In this document: in pieces, positions 37,801-50,889 of the stretch
How positions within the stretch are numbered: position 1 is the stretch's first letter
Layout of the letters: each line of letters starts with the position of its first letter
Assembly (NCBI GenBank): GCA_023055505.1
Contig: JALIRH010000002.1
Span: 39,255,733-39,319,732, forward strand
Origin: Callipepla californica brunnescens
Lineage: Eukaryota > Chordata > Aves > Galliformes > Odontophoridae
Reading direction: 5' to 3'
DNA length: 64,000 nt
The notes under the pieces: generated by a model
Seen by the model: the letters and a program-made list of their open reading frames with translations, nothing else
Told to the model about the DNA's origin: nothing
Database searches by the model: none
Translations under genes and position numbers: made by a program

Positions 37801-39200
37801 TGCAGGAATCAGAGCTCTTCTTCAGTTTCTGGCCCTTGCCAGGGAAACCACTGATCTAATGGGCAGCTCACATTTATCAAATACTGATTGGATCCACCTT
37901 GTCTGGGGACAAAGGTCCTTTTTATCAACTAAATTGGGAATTTTACATGTAATTCAATATGTCTGCGGTCTCTAAAAGCAAAGATTTTCACTGAGTTTTA
38001 TTCTGAAGTATAAATAGCCTTTGATTGTACTTGTTTTATTAATTTGCAGTCTTGTATTTGCTGTATGTAGATAGGATTTCTAGGTAAAGGTAACTTACCA
38101 AGATCAGATTCTAGCAGTGATTGTGCTGCTGGTTACTTTCCTACTTTCGGGACGTAGCCTTGTTTCACTTCTCTCCTCAAAGAGACTGAGACCCTTTGAT
38201 ACTGAAATAGTAATTACTGCATCATCTGTTGTTCACTTATTAATGCAGCTAAATCTCTTCAGGCATATTTTTGGGCTTTTGGTTGTTGCCTTACAGTTCA
38301 TTCTGTAATTTGTTTGCTGGCTTTTTCCAGCCTTTTTGCAGACTAGATTCTTAATCTCAGAGTTGATGAATATAAATCCAGTTCTTTGAAAAAAAAAAAA
38401 AAAAAGAGAGATTTTGTAGTTCTTTGATATTTAGAACTATGAAACTCGAAAGACTGGATAATGTGTATTTGTTAACTGGGCTGTATATATTTCTTGTATT
38501 ATAGAGTTTTACTTGATTTGCTGCATTCATTCCCAGGGCAAAGGAAGGGGTTCAGACCTACAGAATGGGTAGTCACATCCTGGAAAACAGCAGAATGGAA
38601 GAGCCTAAGATATGAGGAGCCTAAGAAAGAAGCAACTCAGTAGGAAATCCTGGTTTTGGTGATGCGCATAGTGCGTGAACTGGCAGCTTGTGAGGAGAAA
38701 GGATTTCACTGCTAAATGGGGCACTGGGGTCACCAGCAGTGGAATACTGCATGCCATTGCTGCTGCTGCTGTAAAGAAGACGACACATGAAACAAAGAGA
38801 AGAAGTCCAGAACTGAAAGGGACAAAGATGGGGCCTGGACAAAATGTTTCAAAGGCTGAGCTTCCTTAGCTTTATCAAAGAGAAGATTGACGAGCAACTT
38901 GATTGCACTGAGAAGTACCTTCACAAAAAAGCAAACAAATCCAAAATCTTTTTAATCAGATCCTAACTTAAGATGAGCAAGTAGAATAAGGAATGAGGCT
39001 AATGGAAAAAGGGAAGCCAGAGACTGGCAAAACTCAAACCAGGCATGTTTTTAGCATCGCAGAAAATTAACTCTTTGAACAAAGAGCCAAGGGACGTGGT
39101 TGATTGTTCATCTCTTTGTGTCTTTGGGCTTGTCTAAGGAGATAACATTTAGTATCATCAGGAATTTTGTGAAATACAGCCTTTATGGGATAACAGTTCA
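34850..39200. other. Intergenic sequence without recognised genes
   Basis: No gene recognised. It holds an A17 run at 38,389-38,405. Around 35,230-35,720 and 36,000-36,350 the DNA is GC-richer, with frames up to 124 codons on both strands and no known domain. Confidence 0.5.
38389..38405. repeat. A17 homopolymer
   Basis: A run of 17 A followed by GAGAGA. Confidence 0.95.
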
Positions 39201-39497
39201 TCACAGAATCGTAGGGGTTGTAAGGGACCTCTAGAGATCACCTAGTCCAACGCCCTGCCAAAGCAGCTCCCTAGCCCAGGTTGCACAGGTAGGTGTCCAG
39301 GCGGGTCTTGAACATCTCCAGAGAAGGAGACTCCACCACCTCTCTGTGCAGCCTGTGCCAGTGCGCCGTCACTGCACTGTGAAGAAGTTCCCACGCACAT
39401 TTGTGTGGAACTTCCTATACCTCAGTTTGTGGCCATTTCCCCTTGTCCTATCACCATACACTGCTGAGAAGAGTCCAGCCTCGTCTTGCCCCCTCAC
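39201..39497 (-). repeat. CR1 LINE, 3' end, young-looking copy
   Basis: On the minus strand, with the 3' terminus TCACAGAATCGTAGGGG at the left. It then carries the same 3' UTR as the 17,032-17,424 copy, with few differences. It stops near the TCGTCTTGCCCCCTCA block, shorter than its sister. Confidence 0.95.
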
Positions 39498-42400
39498 GTT
39501 GCAGGGTTTAGCCCTACAAAACTTCAACTCTTCTTATATTAAATGTTATACGTCTGTGAAATAAGAGCAGCTTCAAGTGGAAGTGTTTAACTTGGAGGGT
39601 TTGATGTCTCTTTTGTAATGTCCTGTTGGCCTGTCCATTTCTAAAAAGCACATAGAATTGCAAGACTTGATGTTTAAGTCCAGTGTATTTTGAGACCCTG
39701 GGATCAAAGGCATTTCAGAAGTACTGGAATTTTCATATTTGCTCTGGTAAAAACTTATACATATTGTTAACTGTGGTGAAACTGAAGAAAAATGGGGATA
39801 TTTGCCTCCTGAATTCTTCTGCTGAGTGCCTGCAGGGTGCCATTCTTGCAGAAAAGATGTCTCCACCTCTATCTGTACAGCTGACAATTATTTTCTCTGT
39901 AAGAATACTTTAGGAATGGGATAAGCCACCAATGAATCTTAGTCTCTCCCCATTTTTCCTATGAATTAGTTATTTTATGAAGCTCTTAAAAAAAACTTCA
40001 TATAACATTAATAAACTGCTGTACCTGTAGTGTTAGATCACTGTTTCCAAGAGAACATTTGCTGTGAGTGCTCTAGTCCAAGAACTGTCACAACAGAGAC
40101 TTGAGGTGCTTTGAAGGTTAAGCACCTTCAAAGCCAGATTTGCTTCTGGAGCGTTCTTGGCTGTGTACTTTGTTCTCAAACTCTGGTTTCATTTGAGCCC
40201 CAGCTAATGGAAGAGCCAAGATCTGTGAAGTTATCTTCTCTTTTACTTTGATGATTTTGTACTGAGAGTGAATATTCCTCAAGCGGAGATGAAATAATGG
40301 CAATAGTTTATGGGTGGACATTTATTGCTTTGAGTTTATTGCTGGTAGGAGTTCCCACCTACGCTGCAATCAAGCATGCAGAAGCTACAGCATGGTAGGA
40401 TACTGCTTGCAGAAAACACTATTGCTTTCAGGTTCCTGTGAAAAGGTTTCTCTTCCAAGAAGAGTATTCCTGTACTTATTTTCCTATTATAAGGAAAATA
40501 AACTTGTTGTGGAGCTTGTGGTGTTTTCTTTTCTCTCAATGAGAATTATGTGTAATGCACAGTCAGTGACCTGGCTCTTGAGCCAAGTGATTTTCCTAGG
40601 CTTCACAAGCACTCGTGGGTCAGATGTGCTGCAAAATAATTACTGCCTATCCTTTTCACACAGACTTTAAACCAATACAGGAAATTCAGAAGCAATATAA
40701 AAATTCTTATCACCTTTACACTTGTAGTTTAAAACTCTGCAGATATGTCAGTAGTTGATCCTGTTTAAAGTTTTCTTTAATGATCCCCTTGAATCTTGGG
40801 TCTTTGGGTACATATCAGTTGGGAATTGGCTGGGACTGGGTTTATGAGAGAAGATTTTCTCTGATCTGTCAATCTACAAATACCAGAAAAAATGTAGGGC
40901 TAGAACATACGCACTGCGCTGTCCTTCAAAGTAGCTTGAAAATCCTACTGCACAGAAAAAGTCAAGTCTGGCCCTTCTTGTTTAATTAGTTTAATTTCCA
41001 TCAGCTTTGCAAAGTTTAGCCCTCAGTTTTAGCACAGACAACTGATACATCAGGTTAGATGCTGCAGTGAACCATTTCTTAGCTGCTCAGCTTTATTCCA
41101 GCCAAGGCTTGGAGATGTTCATGACTTGCTGAGCAATCTGCTGATACTCTGCATACAGCTTTATTCATCAGTGTGAGACAGGGACAGAGCATGGAGCGAG
41201 GGAGGGCCAGTGTGGAACACCTGGATGTGGTTGGGTCAACAAAGAAAAGGTTCCTGCAATAGCCTTGAATGCATGCTTGCAGCTAGGTGGGGAATGTGGA
41301 TTTTATGATTAGATCCTTATTCTTGTTGAATGGGTCAGGCAATACTAGAAGCCTGTTAGTCGTGTTTGTATCTCTTAAAGTTTCAAAATATTCAGATGAA
41401 TTGCATTCAGAATTTCCAAGATTTGGGTTCTTTCTTGGTGCTTTGTTTCATCTTTGTTTTCCTGCTCACGTGGAACTTCTGGTGCAAGGCTCTCAAGGGG
41501 ACCATGTACTTGTAAACACCTCTAAAACATACATGAAATTGTGGCTAAAAAACAACTTTAGGACAAAAATACTTTGTTTTTTCATCATAATTCTGATGGA
41601 TTACTAGAAAAAAAGGACTTGGAGAGGGTTGCTTTAGTAACCAATGCTTTAGTACAACCCTAATTTCCCTGCCTGTAAAATGAGCACTTACCTTCCTCTT
41701 GGGCTGCTCAGCAAATCAAGTAGTTTAGGCCTTTGAGAAGCTGACAGAGGCATTGGCAAAGCATGTTACAGTTTGCAGCTAGCATTGTTGTGTCTTTTTT
41801 TCCTCTCCATTTCACAAAACACGAACCACTTCAGTCACATCAATACACCAGTCACCCAGTACAAATTAACTCCAAAAAGATTTGAATAATTCAGTGCCAT
41901 TTGCTGCTTGGACAAACTGTGAATGGAGAAGGTCCGATCCATAAACAGCTTTGACTGCCTCTTCTCCCTGCCTTACAGAGCTGCCACGTTGAGTTACATT
42001 TGCCACACTTCATGAGGAGAGAAAGCAGCTGTAAGGCTGAGCTTTGATGGCCAGTAGTACTGCTTTAGCTTGGTTCTGCCAGATTTCATTTTCAGCAGGT
42101 TGGTCTTTTCTGCTGCATGCAGCTTGCTGCGCATTAGCAATGCAGGCAGCTGAAAGCCCACTGTCTAGTCATGGTTTGCAGAGGAACAGAGTGAGCCATC
42201 AGGCCCCATCGCTGCTGTGCTGGGTGGTGGCTCTCACAGGACGGTGCCTTCTTCTCAGCCAAGCCCAGCTCTTCTGCATGTCACGTCTGTATCTGTGCAA
42301 GCTGCACAGACACTTAAAATAGCAAATATGAGCTTCTGAGAGAAGGAAAACATGAAGGAGTGTGCTATTTCTACACCTAACAAGCGTGATGCTCATTGCA

Positions 42401-43935
42401 TGTTCCATCTCCCTACCTCCTCCACATGCACAGCCACACTCACTCACAAAGGAAGAGAATAAGCTGAAAAAACAAACAAACAAAAAAACAACACAAAAAG
42501 CCACCACGTCCACCAAAACCATCTGTACTCAAACTCCTTACACATGCACATGCCAACCATTTGTATACGATGACATATTTGGAGGAAGGAGGCTATGAAA
42601 CAAGTTCCTGAAAAGCATTTGTTGTGTCCATTTCTCATGCAGTACATGCTTTTAGTTTTATGAATGTATCTAGCTAAGACCACTTCTCCCTCGCTGAGCT
42701 CTCTTAACAGCCAACACAGAACAGAAATAACAGATCACAACAGAGGCTGGGTATATGTTTTAATACAAGTCCTTTCTCACCCTAGGATTTGATCACCTTT
42801 GGGTGGTGGAGGGCTGTGAAATTGCACTATAACTCTTCTTTCCTTGTTAAATTTCAGTCTCCACACAGTAGAGCATTCTAACATACAAAGGTAGCTTTTT
42901 CTGTACTTCATGACTCTGTTGTGTACACATAACATGTCTTTTTTTCAAATGTGAAATGCACATGAGTAAGAAGACCTCACCACTGAGCAAGGATCGCTGA
43001 GTAGTTGCAAAATTAAATAGTTAAAGTTCACTTCAGGCAGTTGCGCCTTTGCATTGAAAGTCAGCAATATTTTCATCATCAGGGTAGACTTCATGGAAAA
43101 CGTTTTGCATTATTTGTGTCACTTCAGAGGAGTGCTCAAATTGCTGAGCCACAAATATTCAATATCCAGCTTCTGTTATGATTGTGCATGACAAAACCGA
43201 TTTGAGGTGCTGAGAAGCAGCACGGCCTCTTTACAGCACCACAGTGTGCAGGGCTTCTCATCCGACAGGGTTTCCCTGCTGCACTGCAGCCTACACACAG
43301 CCAGGAGCAAGGGTTTGGCTGAGTGAGCAGGAAGGGTCCTCTAAAGATTCACTTTTCCAGGTGCACAGTAATACCAAGAAAAAACAATGCCAAATCTCTA
43401 AGTTTGTCTCTCCTGAGTTTCCATCAGATCAGCGTTCGTTTGTTCTTCAGCACAGTTACCTTGGTGAGTTGGGTGGCAGTAACTCTGCAGAAATAGAAGG
43501 CTGTAAAAACTCAGCCAAATGAATGCTCTCTCTCTTTAAAGTGTACGCTCCTACCATTTTCTAATGTAACTCAGTTATAAGCCTCAATTTATTGTGTGAA
43601 ATGGTACTTAATGTCAATCAAAACACACATTATCAAGTCCACCTATATAACTTACTGTATCTAGAATTAAAAATTATTTGTATCTGAGCTTCATGTTAAG
43701 GTATAGAAGGCTTCTAACATTTGTCCAGCAATGTTTATGCAGGAAAAATATTCATTCTGGTGCTATATTTGAGGCTGGGCTGGACATAAACTACGCAGCC
43801 ATCAAACCATTACAACTGTCATGGCTGAGATTTGAAAACAATGTTTCCTACCATCAGGCTCCTTAGGTATACACTTCACACTTCTTACTAAATCTCTAGT
43901 ATGCATAACTCTCATGCAAACCATTAACATTCAGC
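39498..43935. other. Intergenic sequence without recognised genes
   Basis: No gene recognised. It holds the nested hairpin at 40,104-40,134 and an A/CA-rich patch at 42,468-42,500. Frames up to 118 codons (40,314-40,670, plus) have no known domain. Confidence 0.5.
40104..40134. other. Two overlapping inverted repeats
   Basis: GCTTTGAAGGT (40,108-40,118) pairs perfectly with ACCTTCAAAGC (40,124-40,134) across a 5-nt loop. A second pair, AGGTGCT (40,104-40,110) with AGCACCT (40,121-40,127), overlaps it, so the two hairpins exclude each other. The function is unknown. Confidence 0.8.
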
Positions 43936-44177
43936 TTAGAATCACAAAGTCATTAAGGTTTGAAAAGAGCTCTAAGATCCCCTAGTCCAACCATCAGCCA
44001 TCCCCGCTGTGCCCACTGACCACGCCCGTCAGTGCCACATCCTCAGGGTTCTTGCACACCTCCAGGGATGGTGACTCCACCACCTCCCTGGGCAGCCTGT
44101 GCCACTGCCTCAGCCACTCTGTATGAGAAGAAATTGTTCCTAATATCCAACCTGAACCACATACTGAGACTTGAGGG
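43936..44177 (-). repeat. CR1 LINE, 3' end
   Basis: On the minus strand: GAATCACAAAGTCATTAAGG at the left, then CCTAGTCCAACCATCAGCC and the CACCACCTCCCTGGGCAGCC block. It belongs with the copies at 21,078, 50,905 and 58,895 by wording of the 3' UTR. Confidence 0.94.
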
Positions 44178-44202
44178 CACAAAAGTTCAACATTTTACTC
44201 AG

Positions 44203-44229
44203 AGAAAAAAAAAAAAAAAAAGAAAAAAA
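44203..44229. repeat. A-rich homopolymer tract
   Basis: A near-continuous A run broken by one G, between two CR1 pieces. Confidence 0.9.
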
Positions 44230-44281
44230 TTTCATCTTCGGCACATGAGATTTCTCTCTTTTTTTCTCCTTTTCCATGTTA

Positions 44282-44320
44282 CAGAATCACACAACCAATG
44301 AATTGTAGGGGTTAGAAGTA
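44282..44320 (-). repeat. CR1 LINE, very short 3' terminal fragment
   Basis: CAGAATCACA followed by AATTGTAGGGGTTAGAAG matches the last bases of the young CR1 type on the minus strand. It is under 40 bases long. Confidence 0.65.
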
Positions 44321-44896
44321 ATAATTAAAGAATGTGGAGGCTTTTTTTGCAGTTTAGTATTGGCAAAACTAAGTACCTGATAGAAATCCAATACTACTGA
44401 CAAACCAAAAACATTTTCCCTTGATCAAACGATTTCTCTCCACAACTGTTTAATACATCATATAGCATACGATGAACGTTCCCATATCAGGTTTATCCAG
44501 GCTTTTTCCTACTCCGTAGAATAATAAATACTAATACAATGAGAGGATATAGTACCAATATAGACAAGTATCTAACACAAAAAATGTGTACGTCAAATCC
44601 ATTGCACAGCTGTACACTAATGATTTTTTTTTCAATATTAATTATCATTAAATAGAAAAATGCAGAAAGGTACTGTCTAGTCTCCTCACTGGATAAAGGC
44701 AGAATTGATTGTGGAAGTTTTTGTCAGCATCTCCTTAAAGCTCACCCTAACAGAAGCTACGCAGCTCCCTCAGTTGCTCACCATTTGAGAGCTTTAGCTC
44801 ACAAACCCCCATCTTTCTTACACCAATTCAAAGCTGTTGCTCTTCACTACATTTGAAGAGATTATTTCCTTCCTCTATGTACTTGAAAATTGTAAT

Positions 44897-44908
44897 CCCC
44901 CCCCCCCC
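44897..44908. repeat. C12 homopolymer
   Basis: An uninterrupted run of 12 C. Confidence 0.95.
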
Positions 44909-46532
44909 ACTCTCAAGTTTTTCTTTAATCTAAATAATATACTTCAAGAAAATCTTCTCTTCATAGGCTATATTCTTTACAAGAAGAACAGATTCTGCTC
45001 TGGATGCTCTCCAAGTGTGCCATGTTGCTCCTGGAGTACAAAATCCCAAACTGGGCAGAATGCTTCAGCTGAGGTTTGATCAATGATGTGCGGAAAAATT
45101 ATTTCCCATGTGCCTTGAAATCTATATTTCTGTCCACCTCCCAGTATCTAATGAGATATAAGGAGAGTGTTGGCAACAGCACAGTTGAGACTTGTGTTTT
45201 GCTCTACACCTAAGACCCACATAAAAAAAAAATCCTCACCACTAGTCTTTCATACGCTATAGGAGGCGAGCAGTCAGCTAACAAATTCAATCTTGTTTGT
45301 CCTTATCGTATCCTAAATAGTATTTTTAAGCCATTTTCTCTGGATCTTTCACATTCTAATCTAACCCTTGTGTACATTTGCAGTTCCTTCCATCTCAAGT
45401 TACCCCAGATCTTAAGCTCACTTCCAAGGCCTAAATCAGAGACCAAATGGATCAGCATTAAAGCAGACAGGATATCTCCAATGCTCCACCACAGCTAAAC
45501 AGCTTGTTTCAATGTCTGCAGAAGTGAGATGGTTCAGTGTTTTCCCACCAAAAGTCCATAGGAACTATTATTCATTAACTTGCTGTTCCCTCCATTACTA
45601 CAGTAGACATTTATTTGTGTTTTTCCTAGGAACTGGCATCAGAACAGTCAGTCTACAGCTGCCACAATCATCTATTCTTCCCATATTTCTGTGGGAGTAA
45701 TCTCATTTTGACTTTCCCAGAACTTCATCCATCTTCAGTAACACCCAAATCATTCTGACATGGCTTTAGTCAGTTTAAGTGCTCCAGGCCCAGCTAGATA
45801 TTTAGAAGTGTCTAATGTAGGTTCAAAGTACATAGATGTCTTCTTACTCATTGAGATCTGTGCATGAACAGAAAGCTGATTTTACACAACATTCCAAAAT
45901 AGTCACTCAAGAATCGCATGCTAGTCATGAAGCTCTCTATTCAACTTTCTGAAAATACAGCATATGCCTACAAAGGACACAGGACACTGGTAGCACCGTG
46001 TGCTTCCATATTTTAGGCATATCTAGCAAGTTACTGTTGAGTGAAGGGTACAGCACAAAACTGGCATCTGAAAAACGAGCTCAACAGCATTCTTCAGTTT
46101 TGCTTGGACCATTCTTGCAAGAATCAGCCTTCAGATTAAGCTGAACACTGTTTTGAAAGCAGAAATCCTGTTGTTTATTGCCAGATCTATAGCATATTGA
46201 TGAGAGCAAAGAGATTTGTTATCCCCCAGCTTGTCCTCCCACCATACTCATTGATCTAACAGCTGTGTTATCACTTGCATTTCTTGTTTCCTATAATGAC
46301 TGTTGTCCATAGCAGTTCCACCAGTTCAGCCATTTTCTCTTGTCATGAGAAAAGTAAGACCAGGGATGTTAACAGGAGTCACAGATAACATCAGAACTCA
46401 GTTTTAAGTGTGTAATCGCTGAAAAAGCTCTGCTTTACCTGTTTAACAGGGTAAAGAGATACGGTCAGCACAAAGACCCTATAGACCATTCCCACACCCC
46501 TTTACTCAGCTGCCCTGCATCCCTCCCTGCAG

Positions 46533-46611
46533 GTGACCCTGTTACTGTTGGAAGCCCGATGGAGAAGCAGCTGCAGGATGCTCCGGATCCAGGAACAAGG
46601 CAGAGCAAGAC
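46533..46611 (+). other. Candidate unannotated exon, 79 bp
   Basis: A pyrimidine-rich stretch ending CCCTCCCTGCAG gives an acceptor at 46,532. A branch-point-like TTTAC with its A at 46,504 lies 28 bases upstream of it. The right edge is a near-perfect donor, GAC then GTAAGTATT, at 46,612. Two frames are open across the 79 bases. One contains an ATG at 46,559 in a GATGG context and would give an 18-codon run beginning MEKQLQ. It could be a noncoding-RNA exon, a distant alternative 5' exon of the downstream gene, or a chance match. No homology is recognised. Confidence 0.35.
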
Positions 46612-48328
46612 GTAAGTATTAAGCAGTGCCACCTAGTGTAGTGCTGGGACTCCTTCACGGGGAAGGAAGCCGCCTCCAGGCGTTGTTTCTCCCTTAACGG
46701 GGCGAGAAGCAACGCTGCTAAACCCACAGGCCCCACAGAAGGGCTTTAACAGTAAATAAGAGCGAGAGGTGCCAGAGTGGCTTTGTGCCTTCAGAATTCT
46801 GTCTGATTTGTACCCTGGATACCCAGATAGTCCTCTATTTGTTTTTGGATCTTTGCCTGAACTAAAAAGCAAAGGGGAAGGACATCTGCATAAGCCTCTC
46901 CATAGATTGGAACATCCCCACTGAAGGATTAAGGGCCCCGTTTCAACAGTGCAATGACAGATGGCAAGAACTTGGTTGGAGGGAGCTGCCGAACCAATCT
47001 GTAATCAGCACCTGGTGCAAGGCTTTAAGGCAGGCTCCAGCAAGATCAGAAGCCCTTGGTAGAATAGACTTTCACTGGAGATGCAGAAGAACTGCTACAA
47101 AAGGGGTTAATATGCTCCCCAGTAGCTCTGGGCATCACCCATCCTATACAGAGTTCTAGGTGATAAACTCTTGTATCTCTACATGGTGATAAGCTCTCCA
47201 TCTCCCTTGTTAGAATTTAAAGTTGCAGCATAGTTCAAGGACAAAAAACACAGATAACATACTGCATAGAAATAGCATCAATTGCTGTGAAGAGACAGCG
47301 GACACATAACATAAATCAAACATCCCACATAGGTCAGGAACAATTGCTGTAACAAAACAACCTTTGTGAAAGCAGTGTGTGTTCCTCTCAGCAAGCATCA
47401 CCTCAGCCCTCAGCTTCCCAGCAGCAACCTGGGCAGCCAGAACTGGGCACCAGCAGCACTTCCTGAGGCTGTTCCAAAAGGACTGAACCAAATAGAACCA
47501 TAGCCAGGTGAGGTGGGTAATCAGACCTTACCTCCTGACCTCTCCCAGCTCACTACACCACCAGGTAGCTCTGCCAGTTCTACACAACAAAGCCCTACCC
47601 TCACCATGACCCAGTCTCCTTAGCCTCAGAGGCAGCTCCTCCCTTAAGTAAGCTGCTTGTTAGCCTTATCTCATCAGCTGGGAGACAGCTGATTAGTTAC
47701 AGGTAGGGGCTAAGCTCATCTCCTTAATGCCCTATCTCACATGTGACCAGATGAGTACGCATAAATATGCATATGTATATTTTTAAGAAAACTTAGGGAG
47801 GATGCTACTCTTCCTCAGCACATACCTAGAAAATTACAGGTATCTAAGAAACCTGATGAAACTTTGTGACCTGTGTCAACAATGGATTAGCTGAGAAATT
47901 GGCTTCTTCCTTCTTAAAATCCTTGAATGCATTTGGCTTGAGCAGCATGAGAAAGCGTTTCCGAATTGTAAAACTATGTGCCCTAATAGAGGTGAGTATT
48001 ATTGTCACAAAGAAACTGTCTCCTTAAGGGAAATTATTTCTTTGAAGAAGGTTATTTATAGAGATAGACAAATTAAGCGCTTCTCAGTTTGGGTTTCTAA
48101 GGTAATCACCTCTGCTGATAAATATAGCTGTGAGTCTGTCATTGTTTACAAAATAGGTGTTTGGAAGTGTACAGAAAAGTTAAAGAAAAAGTGGCAGTGT
48201 GACACTTGGGCCAAGACAAGGGGAAGGGGAAGCTGAAACATGTGATGGCTCTACACAACTTACTGCTGCTTGCAGTTTGCAGCACACGTTTATTCTGAGC
48301 TCTGCTCTGCTTTTTGGTCACTTTGCAG

Positions 48329-48380
48329 ATTCACCAGGTCTCCAGGGGCTCTGGGTGAGGAAACTTGCTGTTACCACTTG
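48329..48380 (+). other. Weaker candidate exon, 52 bp
   Basis: The left edge is a pyrimidine-rich acceptor, CTTTTTGGTCACTTTGCAG, ending at 48,328. The right edge is a donor, CTTG then GTAAGTGG, at 48,381. A competing internal donor (GTGAGG) occurs near 48,354. No homology is recognised. Confidence 0.22.
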
Positions 48381-48815
48381 GTAAGTGGAGCAGCAGCCAC
48401 CTGCAGTGGTTTCCCAGCAGTGCTGGCTTTCCTGCTAGCCCTGTACATCCTCACCTCCTTGCTCAGCCCTGCAGCCACAGGAGAGGAACGCGCCTTGTGT
48501 CCCCCAGCGCCAAGCTAATTACCCCCAGCTCTTGCTGAGGCTCACATCAATAATACAAAGCCCTGGAACACAGCAGCCTGGTGTTATGCTGCCCGCTCAT
48601 TAGACATTCCCTCCTCTGCAGCTAGATCTCAGAAGGGCTCATGGAAGTACTTTAGGCAATATGTCATCTATTTGGAAACCTGGAAAAGAAATCCCATGTT
48701 ATTCCATTATGGGTCCCCCGTCACAAACCTCCCAATGAGGATGCAGGGTCAGTTGTCCTACCGTGAGCCCTGCATGGCCAGGAGCTGTTGCTGAGAGCAG
48801 CCACAAACAGCGAGG

Positions 48816-48866
48816 TCTGGGGTTCAAACTCCATAGAGATGGCCATGAGAAAGACATCCAGCTCCC
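48816..48866. repeat. 51-base dispersed repeat, copy A
   Basis: By eye this matches 53,114-53,164 at 47 of 51 positions in the same orientation. The flanks do not align clearly. It is not CR1. The family is unknown to me. Confidence 0.6.
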
Positions 48867-49284
48867 CCTGTACACAGGTGGATGTGCTCTTGGGTCTGGC
48901 CCCCTATGTGGCCTCGAGGTTCATCCCAGATATAGAGCTGTTTTTCATGTTTTCATGCTGTGTAATTTCAAAATGCTTTCTCAGAGCCTGTGTGAAGCAG
49001 CCAGGCACTCCCCTGAGAAATTTAAGAGGACAAGGAGAGCATCTACCCATATTTGGTAGCAGCCATCCAGTTCCCAAATAGAGTGGAGGTGGAGCTCTTG
49101 GAGCAGGCAAACCACTTACACCCAGAACATCTCTTGTGGGGTGATGATAAGCCTAAAGTGCAGGCTCGTCTGATAACAGTGATTCCTGCTAGAAACTGGA
49201 GCAAGCTACTAATGGGGGGGAGTGTGTTGACTGCAGAACTCCCATACGGAATAATGTTTTTAAAAGTTCAGTGTCAAGTGTTTT

Positions 49285-49919
49285 CATCCTGGTGGATGAA
49301 AAACTGAATTTAAGCCAGAAGTGTGCTCTTGCAGTATCCTGAGCTCCATCAGAAGAGGAGTGACCAGCAGGAACAGGGAGGTGATTGTCCCTCTCTGCTC
49401 TGCCCTCATAAGGCCTCATCTGGAGTACTGCATCCAGGTGTGGGGCCCCCAATACAGGAAAGATGTGGAGCTGTTGGGGAGGGTCCAGAGGAGGGCCATG
49501 AACGTGATCAGAGGCCTGGAGGACCTCTCTTATGAAGACAGGCTGAGGGAGCTTGGTTTGTTCAGCCTGGGGAAGAGATGGCTGTGACGAGACCTCATTG
49601 CAGCCTTCCAGTATTTAAAAGGGGATAAAAAACATGAGAGAAATCAACTTTTTACAAGGATAGACAGTGATAGGACAAGGAGGGAATGGTTTTAAGCTCA
49701 AGGAGGGAAGGTTGGTTTCAGGGGGAATTTCTTCACAGAAGGAGTGGTAAGGTGCTAGAACAGGCTGCCCAGAGAGGCTATAGGTGCTCCATGCCTGGAG
49801 GTGTTCACGACCAGGTTGGATGGGGCCCTGTGCAACCTGGTCTAGTACCAGATCTGGAGGTTTGTGACTTGATGATCCTTGGGGTCCTTTCCAACTCAAT
49901 CCATTCTATGATTCTATGA
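49285..49919 (+). repeat. CR1 LINE, ORF2 C-terminus with intact 3' end
   Basis: The plus strand begins at a [10 protein letters not shown] block and continues with [32 protein letters not shown] and [16 protein letters not shown]. The 3' UTR follows and ends in CATTCTATGATTCTATGA. The frame from 49,321 to 49,587 is still nearly intact for about 85 codons, so this is one of the better-preserved copies. It is 5'-truncated and cannot be active. Confidence 0.96.
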
Positions 49920-50840
49920 AGTGGTTGAGCGTTAGCAAGGCCAGACTGTAGCCTAGCAGTGATCTGCCATAGCTCCCTGAGTGGAGGTTCTTTTCCTACT
50001 GACTGAAGAGTTATTGGTGAGTTTAGCCAGCACCTCCAGCCCATGCCATGCTGTGGATCTTTCTTGAAGGTGTTGTCAGCAAAATTTCTCTGTAAATATT
50101 TAGTGGCTGTCACCAACAAAAGTCAGCTGGAGAAATAATGTACCAAAGGCCAAAGCAAAAGTGCCCAGGAAGTCATTTTGAAGGCAGCAATTGCCCCAAT
50201 GGCATGCTACCCAGGAATCACTCCATCCCCACCTAATTAACACCCTATTTCAAGTAGGAAAGGTTCTGAGTGCTTTTTTATTCTTCCAAATTTTCAGTTA
50301 CCTGTTAAATTGCACCACAGATAGCAGTAATTTTCCCTCCTTCTCCTTCATCCCCCCAAAATCTCTAATGCTTTCCCGTGCATTGCCACTCACTGTTCAT
50401 TTTGCCACACGCACAGAGCCGGCTGACTAATCTCTGCTGCTAATGCACAGAAACGTTAGTCAGACCTCTCAGCATCTGAATCACCCTTACCTTGTGCTCA
50501 GTGCGTCTCATTCAGGTGTTTAACACGCTTGGCCCAGAGTAGCTCTACATTAGAGTCATTTTGTAAATGAGTGATTGTTTTGGCCTTCAGAAAGGAAGGT
50601 GAGAGAGGGGAATATTTTTATTTTCTGTTACAGTGTTGCTGCCACCCACTTTCATGCAGAATTGTGATACCCAGTGTATGAACTCTCTTACTTCTTCCGT
50701 TGCTACAACTGAAGAAGTTTCTTTTTATAAACGCCTTCATTATATTTTGATATGAAGTTAAGAAAAATGATCATCAGTTGATCTTTCTTCAGAAATAGAT
50801 GGCACATGATTAGGGCAGATAGTATTTAGGTATATGAGTG

Positions 50841-50854
50841 TGTATATGATATAC

Positions 50855-50889
<35 letters not shown>

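Larger units (their letters stand above)
44321..49284. other. Intergenic sequence with two candidate exons
   Basis: No protein-coding gene is recognised. The stretch holds a C12 run at 44,897-44,908, two candidate exons with good plus-strand splice signals (46,533-46,611 and 48,329-48,380), and one copy of a 51-base word repeated at 53.1 kb. The region from 46.5 to 47.7 kb is GC-richer than average. Confidence 0.5.

Noticed and set aside
46880..47760. A GC-richer block that might have been a retroviral LTR.
   Set aside because: I found no terminal TG...CA pair, direct repeat, primer-binding site or polyadenylation arrangement to support it.
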